From contig JARWIR010000005.1 in the NCBI GenBank assembly GCA_029959085.1, forward strand, positions 51,214,850 to 51,278,849: DNA of 64,000 nucleotides, given 5' to 3'. The notes beneath the pieces were generated by a model. The model had not been told where the DNA came from. It did no database searches and was given only the letters and a program-made list of their open reading frames with translations. This document shows, piece after piece, positions 54,665 to 63,975 of this stretch; within the stretch, counting starts at the first letter, position 1; the number at the start of each line of letters is the position of its first letter. The stretch comes from Nemophila menziesii. Taxonomy: Eukaryota; Streptophyta; Magnoliopsida; Boraginales; Hydrophyllaceae. The translations under genes were made by a program, and so were the position numbers.

Positions 54665-54877
54665 TTTTTTCATCCTTGTTCTTTTTTCTTCATACTAGCT
54701 TTTTTTTCCCCCTCCACCACCTTTATATACGTATCGAGATTCCCTGGCCCTGTTCCCTTCTTTTACGGGGTTCATTTTTCGAGAAACCCGAACCGCTACT
54801 CCGATCCCGCCGTGACGCCCGAGATTCCGAATGTAATCCCGCTTCCCCTTTTAACCTATTGCTGCGCATAACTTGAC

Positions 54878-54996
54878 GGGTGCGATCATACCAGCACTAA
54901 TGCACCGGATCCCATCAGAACTCCGAAGTTAAGCGTGCTTGGGCGAGAGTAGTACTAGGATGGGTGACCCCCTGGGAAGTCCTCGTGTTGCACCCC
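54878..54996 (+). rRNA. 5S rRNA: 5S rRNA gene copy 166
   Basis: Consensus gene. Confidence 0.97.
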
Positions 54997-55210
54997 TTTT
55001 TTCATCCTTGTTCTTTTTTCTTCATACTAGCTTTTTTTTTTCCCCTCCACCACCTTTAGATACGTATCGAGATTCCCTGGCCCTGTCCCCTTCTTTTACG
55101 GGGTTCATTTTTCGAGAAACCCGAACCGCTACTCCGGGCCCGCCGTGACGCCCGAGATTCCGAATGTAATCCCGATTCCCCTTTTAACCTATTGCTGCGC
55201 ATAACTTGAC

Positions 55211-55329
55211 GGGTGCGATCATACCAGCACTAATGCACCGGATCCCATCAGAACTCTGAAGTTAAGCGTGCTTGGGCGAGAGTAGTACTAGGATGGGTGA
55301 CCCCCTGGGAAGTCCTTGTGTTGCACCCC
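55211..55329 (+). rRNA. 5S rRNA: 5S rRNA gene copy 167
   Basis: C47T and C107T, both at CpG. Confidence 0.95.
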
Positions 55330-55543
55330 TTTTTTCATCCTTGTTCTTTTTTCTTCATACTAGCTTTTTTTTTTCCCCTCCACCACCTTTAGATACGTAC
55401 CGAGATTCCCTGGCCCTGTCGTCTTCTTTTACGGGGTTCATTTTTCGAGAAACCCGAACCGCTAATCCGGGCCCGCCGTGACGCCCGAGATTCCGAATGT
55501 AATCCCGATTCCCCTTTTAACCTATTGCTGCGCATAACTTGAC

Positions 55544-55662
55544 GGGTGCGATCATACCAGCACTAATGCACCGGATCCCATCAGAACTCCGAAGTTAAGC
55601 GTGCTTGGGCGAGAGTAATACTAGGATGGGTGACCCCCTGGGAAGTCCTCGTGTTGCACCCC
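55544..55662 (+). rRNA. 5S rRNA: 5S rRNA gene copy 168
   Basis: G75A. Confidence 0.96.
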
Positions 55663-55877
55663 TTTTTTCATCCTTGTTCTTTTTTCTTCATACTAGCTTT
55701 TTTTCCCCCCCCTCCACCACCTTTAGATACGTATCGAGATTCCCTGGCCCTGTCCCCTTCTTTTACGGGGTTCATTTTTCGAGAAACCCGAACCGCTACT
55801 CTGGGCCCGCCGTGACGCCCGAGATTCCGAATGTAATCCCGCTTCCCCTTTTAACCTATTGCTGCGCATAACTTGAC

Positions 55878-55996
55878 GGGTGCGATCATACCAGCACTAA
55901 TGCACCGGATCCCATCAGAACTCCGAAGTTAAGCGTGCTTGGGCGAGAGTAGTACTAGGATGGGTGACCCCCTGGGAAGTCCTCGTGTTGCACCCC
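55878..55996 (+). rRNA. 5S rRNA: 5S rRNA gene copy 169
   Basis: Consensus gene. The spacer has ACGTAACGAG. Confidence 0.97.
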
Positions 55997-56209
55997 TTTT
56001 TTCATCCTTGTTCTTTTTTCTTCATACTAGCTTTCCCCCCCCCCTCCACCACCTTTAGATACGTAACGAGATTCCCTGGCCCTGTCCCCTTCTTTTACGG
56101 GGTTCATTTTTCGAGAAACCCGAACCGCTACTCCGGGCCCGCCGTGACGCCCGAGATTCCGAATGTAATCCCGATTCCCCTTTTAACCTATTGCTGCGCA
56201 TAACTTGAC

Positions 56210-56325
56210 GGGTGCGATCATACCAGCACTAATGCACCGGATCCCATCAGAACTCCGAAGTTAAGAGTGCTTGGGCGAGAGTAGTACTAGGATGGACCCC
56301 CTGGGAAGTCCTCGTGTTGCACCCC
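56210..56325 (+). rRNA. 5S rRNA: 5S rRNA gene copy 170, 3-nt C-box deletion (possible pseudogene)
   Basis: Three bases of GGGTGA are missing (GATGGACCCC), leaving a 116-nt gene with a shortened C box; C57A in the A box as well. TFIIIA binding is likely weakened. Confidence 0.9.
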
Positions 56326-56539
56326 TTTTTTCATCCTTGTTCTTTTTTCTTCATACTAGCTTTTTTTTTCCCCCTCCACCACCTTTAGATACGTACCGAG
56401 ATTCCCTGGCCCTGTCGTCTTCTTTTACGGGGTTCATTTTTCGAGAAACCCGAACCGCTACTCCGGGCCCGCCGTGACGCCCGAGATTCCGAATGTAATC
56501 CCGATTCCCCTTTTAACCTATTGCTGCGCATAACTTGAC

Positions 56540-56658
56540 GGGTGCGATCATACCAGCACTAATGCACCGGATCCCATCAGAACTCCGAAGTTAAGCGTGC
56601 TTGGGCGAGAGTAGTACTAGGATGGGTGACCCCCTGGGAAGTCCTCGTGTTGCACCCC
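56540..56658 (+). rRNA. 5S rRNA: 5S rRNA gene copy 171
   Basis: Consensus gene. Confidence 0.97.
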
Positions 56659-56872
56659 TTTTTTCATCCTTGTTCTTTTTTCTTCATACTAGCTTTTTTT
56701 TTCCCCCTCCACCACCTTTAGATACGTACCGAGATTCCCTGGCCCTGTCCCCTTCTTTTACGGGGTTCATTTTTCGAGAAACCCGAACCGCTACTCCGGG
56801 CCCGCCGTGACGCCCGAGATTCCGAATGTAATCCCGCTTCCCCTTTTAACCTATTGCTGCGCATAACTTGAC

Positions 56873-56991
56873 GTGTGCGATCATACCAGCAGTAATGCAC
56901 CGGATCCCATCAGAACTCCGAAGTTAAGCGTGCTTGGGCGAGAGTAGTACTAGGATGGGTGACCCCCTGGGAAGTCCTCGTGTTGCACCCC
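56873..56991 (+). rRNA. 5S rRNA: 5S rRNA gene copy 172
   Basis: G2T and C20G. Confidence 0.95.
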
Positions 56992-57205
56992 TTTTTTCAT
57001 CCTTGTTCTTTTTTCTTCATACTAGCTTTTTTTTTCCCCCTCCACCACCTTTAGATACGTACCGAGATTCCCTGGCCCTGTCGTCTTCTTTTACGGGGTT
57101 CATTTTTCGAGAAACCCGAACCGCTACTCCGGGCCCGCCGTGACGCCCGAGATTCCGAATGTAATCCCGATTCCCCTTTTAACCTATTGCTGCGCATAAC
57201 TTGAC

Positions 57206-57324
57206 GGGTGTGATCATACCAGCACTAATGCACCGGATCCCATCAGAACTCCGAAGTTAAGCGTGCTTGGGCGAGAGTAGTACTAGGATGGGTGACCCCC
57301 TGGGAAGTCCTCGTGTTGCACCCC
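57206..57324 (+). rRNA. 5S rRNA: 5S rRNA gene copy 173
   Basis: C6T, giving a U-G wobble in helix I. Confidence 0.95.
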
Positions 57325-57537
57325 TTTTTTCATCCTTGTTCTTTTTTCTTCATACTAGCTTTTTTCCCCCCCTCCACCACCTTTAGATACGTATCGAGAT
57401 TCCCTGGCCCTGTCCCCTTCTTTTACGGGGTTCATTTTTCGAGAAACCCGAACCGCTACTCTGGGCCCGCCGTGACGCCCGAGATTCCGAATGTAATCCC
57501 GCTTCCCCTTTTAACCTATTGCTGCGCATAACTTGAC

Positions 57538-57656
57538 GGGTGCGATCATACCAGCACTAATGCAGCGGATCCCATCAGAACTCCGAAGTTAAGCGTGCTT
57601 GGGCGAGAGTAGTACTAGGATGGGTGACCCCCTGGGAAGTCCTCGTGTTGCACCCC
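57538..57656 (+). rRNA. 5S rRNA: 5S rRNA gene copy 174
   Basis: C28G. Confidence 0.96.
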
Positions 57657-57870
57657 TTTTTTCATCCTTGTTCTTTTTTCTTCATACTAGCTTTTTTTTT
57701 CCCCCTCCACCACCTTTAGATACGTACCGAGATTCCCTGGCCCTGTCCCCTTCTTTTACGGGGTTCATTTTTCGAGAAACCCGAACCGCTACTCCGGGCC
57801 CGCCGTGACGCCCGAGATTCCGAATGTAATCCCGCTTCCCCTTTTAACCTATTGCTGCGCATAACTTGAC

Positions 57871-57989
57871 GTGTGCGATCATACCAGCACTAATGCACCG
57901 GATCCCATCAGAACTCCGAAGTTAAGCGTGCTTGGGCGAGAGTAGTACTAGGATGGGTGACCCCCTGGGAAGTCCTCGTGTTGCACCCC
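57871..57989 (+). rRNA. 5S rRNA: 5S rRNA gene copy 175
   Basis: G2T. Confidence 0.96.
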
Positions 57990-58202
57990 TTTTTTCATCC
58001 TTGTTCTTTTTTCTTCATACTAGCTTTTTTTTCCCCCTCCACCACCTTTAGATACGTACCGAGATTCCCTGGCCCTGTCGTCTTCTTTTACGGGGTTCAT
58101 TTTTCGAGAAACCCGAACCGCTACTCCGGGCCCGCCGTGACGCCCGAGATTCCGAATGTAATCCCGATTCCCCTTTTAACCTATTGCTGCGCATAACTTG
58201 AC

Positions 58203-58321
58203 GGGTGTGATGATACCAGCACTAATGCACCGGATCCCATCAGAACTCCGAAGTTAAGCATGCTTGGGCGAGAGTAGTACTAGGATGGGTGACCCCCTGG
58301 GAAGTCCTCGTGTTGCACCCC
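58203..58321 (+). rRNA. 5S rRNA: 5S rRNA gene copy 176
   Basis: C6T, C10G and G58A. The spacer has GACGCACGAG. Confidence 0.94.
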
Positions 58322-58534
58322 TTTTTTCATCCTTGTTCTTTTTTCTTCATACTAGCTTTTTTCCCCCCCTCCACCACCTTTAGATACGTATCGAGATTCC
58401 CTGGCCCTGTCCCCTTCTTTTACGGGGTTCATTTTTCGAGAAACCCGAACCGCTACTCTGGGCCCGCCGTGACGCACGAGATTCCGAATGTAATCCCGCT
58501 TCCCCTTTTAACCTATTGCTGCGCATAACTTGAC

Positions 58535-58653
58535 GGGTGCGATCATACCAGCACTAATGCATCGGATCCCATCAGAACTCCGAAGTTAAGCGTGCTTGGG
58601 CGAGAGTAGTACTAGGATGGGTGACCCCCTGGGAAGTCCTCGTGTTGCACCCC
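58535..58653 (+). rRNA. 5S rRNA: 5S rRNA gene copy 177
   Basis: C28T, otherwise seen only in copy 1. Confidence 0.96.
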
Positions 58654-58868
58654 TTTTTTCATCCTTGTTCTTTTTTCTTCATACTAGCTTTTTTTTTTCC
58701 CCCTCCACCACCTTTAGATACGTACCGAGATTCCCTGGCCCTGTCGTCTTCTTTTACGGGGTTCATTTTTCGAGAAACCCGAACCGCTACTCCGGGCCCG
58801 CCGTGACGCCCGAGATTCCGAATGTAATCCCGATTCCCCTTTTAACCTATTGCTGCGCATAACTTGAC

Positions 58869-58987
58869 GGGTGCGATCATACCAGCACTAATGCACCGGA
58901 TCCCATCAGAACTCCGAAGTTAAGCGTGCTTGGGCGAGAGTAGTACTAGGATGGGTGACCCCCTGGGAAGTCCTCGTGTTGCACCCC
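58869..58987 (+). rRNA. 5S rRNA: 5S rRNA gene copy 178
   Basis: Consensus gene. Confidence 0.97.
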
Positions 58988-59201
58988 TTTTTTCATCCTT
59001 GTTCTTTTTTCTTCATACTAGCTTTTTTTCCCCCCCTCCACCACCTTTAGATACGTACCGAGATTCCCTGGCCCTGTCCCCTTCTTTTACGGGGTTCATT
59101 TTTCGAGAAACCCGAACCGCTACTCCGGGCCCGCCGTGACGCCCGAGATTCCGAATGTAATCCCGCTTCCCCTTTTAACCTATTGCTGCGCATAACTTGA
59201 C

Positions 59202-59320
59202 GTGTGCGATCATACCAGCACTAATGCACCGGATCCCATCAGAACTCCGAAGTTAAGCGTGCTTGGGCGAGAGTAGTACTAGGATGGGTGACCCCCTGGG
59301 AAGTCCTCGTGTTGCACCCC
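59202..59320 (+). rRNA. 5S rRNA: 5S rRNA gene copy 179
   Basis: G2T. Confidence 0.96.
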
Positions 59321-59534
59321 TTTTTTCATCCTTGTTCTTTTTTCTTCATACTAGCTTTTTTTTTTCCCCTCCACCACCTTTAGATACGTACCGAGATTCC
59401 CTGGCCCTGTCCCCTTCTTTTACGGGGTTCATTTTTCGAGAAACCCGAACCGCTACTCCGGGCCCGCCGTGACGCCCGAGATTCCGAATGTAATCCCGAT
59501 TCCCCTTTTAACCTATTGCTGCGCATAACTTGAC

Positions 59535-59653
59535 GGGTGCGATCATACCAGCACTAATGCACCGGATCCCATCAGAACTCCGAAGTTAAGCGTGCTTGGG
59601 CGAGAGTAGTACTAGGATGGGTGACCCCCTGGGAAGTCCTCGTGTTGCACCCC
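59535..59653 (+). rRNA. 5S rRNA: 5S rRNA gene copy 180
   Basis: Consensus gene. Confidence 0.97.
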
Positions 59654-59868
59654 TTTTTTCATCCTTGTTCTTTTTCCTTCATACTAGCTTTTTTTTTCCC
59701 CCCTCCACCACCTTTAGATACGTACCGAGATTCCCTGGCCCTGTCCCCTTCTTTTACGGGGTTCATTTTTCGAGAAACCCGAACCGCTACTCCGGGCCCG
59801 CCGTGACGCCCGAGATTCCGAATGTAATCCCGATTCCCCTTTTAACCTATTGCTGCACATAACTTGAC

Positions 59869-59987
59869 GGGTGCGATCATACCAGCACTAATGCACCGGA
59901 TCCCATCAGAACTCCGAAGTTAAGCGTGCTTGGGCGAGAGTAATACTAGGATGGGTGACCCCCTGGGAAGTCCTCGTGTTGCACCCC
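59869..59987 (+). rRNA. 5S rRNA: 5S rRNA gene copy 181
   Basis: G75A; T5-A terminator. Upstream -12 G is A, removing the GC element. Confidence 0.95.
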
Positions 59988-60201
59988 TTTTTACATCCTT
60001 GTTCTTTTTTCTTCATACTAGCTTTTTTTTTTCCCCTCCACCACCTTTAGATACGTATCGAGATTCCCTGGCCCTGTCCCCTTCTTTTACGGGGTTCATT
60101 TTTCGAGAAACCCGAACCGCTACTCCGGGCCCGCCGTGACGCCCGAGATTCCGAATGTAATCCCGATTCCCCTTTTAACCTATTGCTGCGCATAACTTGA
60201 C

Positions 60202-60320
60202 GGGTGCGATCATACCAGCACTAATGCACCGGATCCCATCAGAACTCCGAAGTTAAGCGTGCTTGGGCGAGAGTAGTACTAGGATGGGTGACCCCCTGGG
60301 AAGTCCTCGTGTTGCACCCC
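60202..60320 (+). rRNA. 5S rRNA: 5S rRNA gene copy 182
   Basis: Consensus gene. Confidence 0.97.
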
Positions 60321-60532
60321 TTTTTTCATCCTTGTTCTTTTTTCTTCATACTAGCTTTTTTTTCCCCTCCACCACCTTTAGATACGTACCGAGATTCCCT
60401 GGCCCTGTCCCCTTCTTTTACGGGGTTCATTTTTCGAGAAACCCGAACCGCTACTCCGGGCCCGCCGTGACGCCCGAGATTCCGAATGTAATCCCGATTC
60501 CCCTTTTAACCTATTGCTGCGCATAACTTGAC

Positions 60533-60651
60533 GAGTGCGATCATACCAGCACTAATGCACCGGATCCCATCAGAACTCCGAAGTTAAGCGTGCTTGGGCG
60601 AGAGTAGTACTAGGATGGGTGACCCCCTGGGAAGTCCTCGTGTTGCACCCC
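60533..60651 (+). rRNA. 5S rRNA: 5S rRNA gene copy 183
   Basis: G2A. The spacer has CATATTAGC and CTGTCGTCTTC. Confidence 0.96.
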
Positions 60652-60864
60652 TTTTTTCATCCTTGTTCTTTTTTCTTCATATTAGCTTTTTTTTTCCCCT
60701 CCACCACCTTTAGATACGTACCGAGATTCCCTGGCCCTGTCGTCTTCTTTTACGGGGTTCATTTTTCGAGAAACCCGAACCGCTACTCCGGGCCCGCCGT
60801 GACGCCCGAGATTCCGAATGTAATCCCGATTCCCCTTTTAACCTATTGCTGCGCATAACTTGAC

Positions 60865-60983
60865 GGGTGCGATCATACCAGCATTAATGCACCGGATCCC
60901 ATCAGAACTTCGAAGTTAAGCGTGCTTGGGCGAGAGTAGTACTAGGATGGGTGACCCCCTGGGAAGTCCTCGTGTTGCACCCC
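60865..60983 (+). rRNA. 5S rRNA: 5S rRNA gene copy 184
   Basis: C20T and C46T with the CCCCTATTAACC spacer of copies 125, 145 and 159. Confidence 0.95.
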
Positions 60984-61196
60984 TTTTTTCATCCTTGTTC
61001 TTTTTCTTCATACTAGCTTTTTTTTTTCCCCTCCACCACCTTTAGATACGTATCGAGATTCCCTGGCCCTGTCCCCTTCTTTTACGGGGTTCATTTTTCG
61101 AGAAACCCGAACCGCTACTCCGGGCCCGCCGTGACGCCCGAGATTCCGAATGTAATCCCGATTCCCCTATTAACCTATTGCTGCGCATAACTTGAC

Positions 61197-61315
61197 GGGT
61201 GCGATCATACCAGCACTAATGCACCGGATCCCATCAGAACTCCGAAGTTAAGCGTGCTTGGGCGAGAGTAGTACTAGGATGGGTGACCCCCTGGGAAGTC
61301 CTCGTGTTGCACCCC
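61197..61315 (+). rRNA. 5S rRNA: 5S rRNA gene copy 185
   Basis: Consensus gene. The spacer has CTGTCCCTTTC. Confidence 0.97.
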
Positions 61316-61529
61316 TTTTTTCATCCTTGTTCTTTTTTCTTCATACTAGCTTTTTTTTTTCCCCTCCACCACCTTTAGATACGTATCGAGATTCCCTGGC
61401 CCTGTCCCTTTCTTTTACGGGGTTCATTTTTCGAGAAACCCGAACCGCTACTCCGGGCCCGCCGTGACGCCCGAGATTCCGAATGTAATCCCGCTTCCCC
61501 TTTTAACCTATTGCTGCGCATAACTTGAC

Positions 61530-61648
61530 GGGTGCGATCATACCAGCACTAATGCACCGGATCCCATCAGAACTCCGAAGTTAAGTGTGCTTGGGCGAGA
61601 GTAGTACTAGGATGGGTGACCCCCTGGGAAGTCCTCGTGTTGCACCCC
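61530..61648 (+). rRNA. 5S rRNA: 5S rRNA gene copy 186
   Basis: C57T in the A box. Confidence 0.96.
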
Positions 61649-61862
61649 TTTTTTCATCCTTGTTCTTTTTCCTTCATACTAGTTTTTTTTTTCCCCCTCC
61701 ACCACCTTTAGATACGTACCGAGATTCCCTGGCCCTGTCCCCTTCTTTTACGGGGTTCATTTTTCGAGAAACCCGAACCGCTACTCTGGGCCTGCCGTGA
61801 CGCCCGAGATTCCGAATGTAATCCCGCTTCCCCTTTTAACCTATTGCTGCGCATAACTTGAC

Positions 61863-61981
61863 GGGTGCGATCATACCAGCACTAATGCACCGGATCCCAT
61901 CAGAAGTCCGAAGTTAAGCGTGCTTGGGCGAGAGTTGTACTAGGATGGGTGACCCCCTGGGAATTCCTCGTGTTGCACCCC
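61863..61981 (+). rRNA. 5S rRNA: 5S rRNA gene copy 187
   Basis: C44G, A74T and G102T. Confidence 0.94.
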
Positions 61982-62195
61982 TTTTTTCATCCTTGTTCTT
62001 TTTTCTTCATACTAGCTTTTTTTTTTCCCCTCCACCACCTTTAGATACGTACCGAGATTCCCTGGCCCTGTCCCCTTCTTTTACGGGGTTCATTTTTCGA
62101 GAAACCCGAACCGCTACTCCGGGCCCGCCGTGACGCCCGAGATTCCGAATGTAATCCCGATTCCCCTTTTAACCTATTGCTGCGCATAACTTGAC

Positions 62196-62314
62196 GGGTG
62201 CGATCATACCAGCACTAATGCACCGGATCCCATCAGAACTCCGAAGTTAAGCGTGCTTGGGCGAGAGTAGCACTAGGATGGGTGACCCCCTGGGAAGTCC
62301 TCGTGTTGCACCCC
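62196..62314 (+). rRNA. 5S rRNA: 5S rRNA gene copy 188
   Basis: T76C. Confidence 0.96.
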
Positions 62315-62526
62315 TTTTTTCATCCTTGTTCTTTTTTCTTCATACTAGCTTTTTTTTCCCCTCCACCACCTTTAGATACGTACCGAGATTCCCTGGCCCT
62401 GTCCCCTTCTTTTACGGGGTACATTTTTCGAGAAACCCGAACCGCTACTCCGGGCCCGCCGTGACGCCCGAGATTCCGAATGTAATCCCGATTCCCCTTT
62501 TAACCTATTGCTGCGCATAACTTGAC

Positions 62527-62645
62527 GAGTGCGATCATACCAGCACTAATGCACCGGATCCCATCAGAACTCCGAAGTTAAGCGTGCTTGGGCGAGAGTA
62601 GTACTAGGATGGGTGACCCCCTGGGAAGTCCTCGTGTTGCACCCC
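62527..62645 (+). rRNA. 5S rRNA: 5S rRNA gene copy 189
   Basis: G2A. Confidence 0.96.
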
Positions 62646-62859
62646 TTTTTTCATCCTTGTTCTTTTTTCTTCATACTAGCTTTTTTTTTTCCCCTCCACC
62701 ACCTTTAGATACGTATCGAGATTCCCTGGCCCTGTCCCTTTCTTTTACGGGGTTCATTTTTCGAGAAACCCGAACCGCTACTCCGGGCCCGCCGTGACGC
62801 CCGAGATTCCGAATGTAATCCCGCTTCCCCTTTTAACCTATTGCTGCGCATAACTTGAC

Positions 62860-62978
62860 GGGTGCGATCATACCAGCACTAATGCACCGGATCCCATCAG
62901 AACTTCGAAGTTAAGTGTGCTTGGGCGAGAGTAGTACTAGGATGGGTGACCCCCTGGGAAGTCCTCGTGTTGCACCCC
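62860..62978 (+). rRNA. 5S rRNA: 5S rRNA gene copy 190
   Basis: C46T and C57T. Confidence 0.95.
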
Positions 62979-63192
62979 TTTTTTCATCCTTGTTCTTTTT
63001 CCTTCATACTAGTTTTTTTTTTCCCCCTCCACCACCTTTAGATACGTACCGAGATTCCCTGGCCCTGTCCCCTTCTTTTACGGGGTTCATTTTTCGAGAA
63101 ACCCGAACCGCTACTCTGGGCCTGCCGTGACGCCCGAGATTCCGAATGTAATCCCGCTTCCCCTTTTAACCTATTGCTGCGCATAACTTGAC

Positions 63193-63311
63193 GGGTGCGA
63201 TCATACCAGCACTAATGCACCGGATCCCATCAGAAGTCCGAAGTTAAGCGTGCTTGGGCGAGAGTTGTACTAGGATGGGTGACCCCCTGGGAATTCCTCG
63301 TGTTGCACCCC
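63193..63311 (+). rRNA. 5S rRNA: 5S rRNA gene copy 191
   Basis: C44G, A74T and G102T. Confidence 0.94.
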
Positions 63312-63525
63312 TTTTTTCATCCTTGTTCTTTTTTCTTCATACTAGCTTTTTTTTTTCCCCTCCACCACCTTTAGATACGTACCGAGATTCCCTGGCCCTG
63401 TCCCCTTCTTTTACGGGGTTCATTTTTCGAGAAACCCGAACCGCTACTCCGGGCCCGCCGTGACGCCCGAGATTCCGAATGTAATCCCGATTCCCCTTTT
63501 AACCTATTGCTGCGCATAACTTGAC

Positions 63526-63644
63526 GGGTGCGATCATACCAGCACAAATGCACCGGATCCCATCAGAACTCCGAAGTTAAGCGTGCTTGGGCGAGAGTAG
63601 CACTAGGATGGGTGACCCCCTGGGAAGTCCTCGTGTTGCACCCC
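63526..63644 (+). rRNA. 5S rRNA: 5S rRNA gene copy 192
   Basis: T21A and T76C. Confidence 0.95.
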
Positions 63645-63856
63645 TTTTTTCATCCTTGTTCTTTTTTCTTCATACTAGCTTTTTTTTCCCCTCCACCACC
63701 TTTAGATACGTACCGAGATTCCCTGGCCCTGTCCCCTTCTTTTACGGGGTACATTTTTCGAGAAACCCGAACCGCTACTCCGGGCCCGCCGTGACGCCCG
63801 AGATTCCGAATGTAATCCCGATTCCCCTTTTAACCTATTGCTGCGCATAACTTGAC

Positions 63857-63975
63857 GAGTGCGATCATACCAGCACTAATGCACCGGATCCCATCAGAAC
63901 TCCGAAGTTAAGCGTGCTTGGGCGAGAGTAGTACTAGGATGGGTGACCCCCTGGGAAGTCCTCGTGTTGCACCCC
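63857..63975 (+). rRNA. 5S rRNA: 5S rRNA gene copy 193
   Basis: G2A. The gene is complete; its spacer is cut off by the window end after the second T cluster. Confidence 0.96.

Larger units (their letters stand above)
56540..57537 (+). repeat. Three-unit tandem duplication near 57 kb, copy 1
   Basis: The units at 56540, 56873 and 57206 recur 997-998 bp on. The second gene of each set has G2T with a CTGTCGTCTTC spacer, and the third has C6T with a CTCTGGGCC spacer. Confidence 0.85.
57538..58534 (+). repeat. Three-unit tandem duplication near 57 kb, copy 2
   Basis: Second copy of 56540-57537. It has additional private changes: C28G in the first gene, and C10G and G58A in the third. Confidence 0.85.
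61197..62526 (+). repeat. Four-unit 1330-bp tandem duplication, copy 1
   Basis: Four units recur at exactly 1330 bp, with matching spacer tract lengths. Rare shared markers are C57T, then C44G+A74T+G102T, then T76C, plus GGGCCTGCCG and GGGGTACATTT in spacers. Confidence 0.93.
62527..63856 (+). repeat. Four-unit 1330-bp tandem duplication, copy 2
   Basis: Second copy of 61197-62526. By eye only three gene differences separate it: G2A in the first gene, C46T in the second and T21A in the fourth. The unit starting at 63857 also has G2A and may open a third copy beyond the window. Confidence 0.93.

Noticed and set aside
42..63850. Hundreds of open reading frames of 60-109 codons giving near-identical proline- and phenylalanine-rich peptides
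   Set aside because: All are translations of the 3' half of the 5S gene plus spacer. They shift frame between units whenever the T/C tract changes length, most start at TTG or GTG, and none has independent coding signals.
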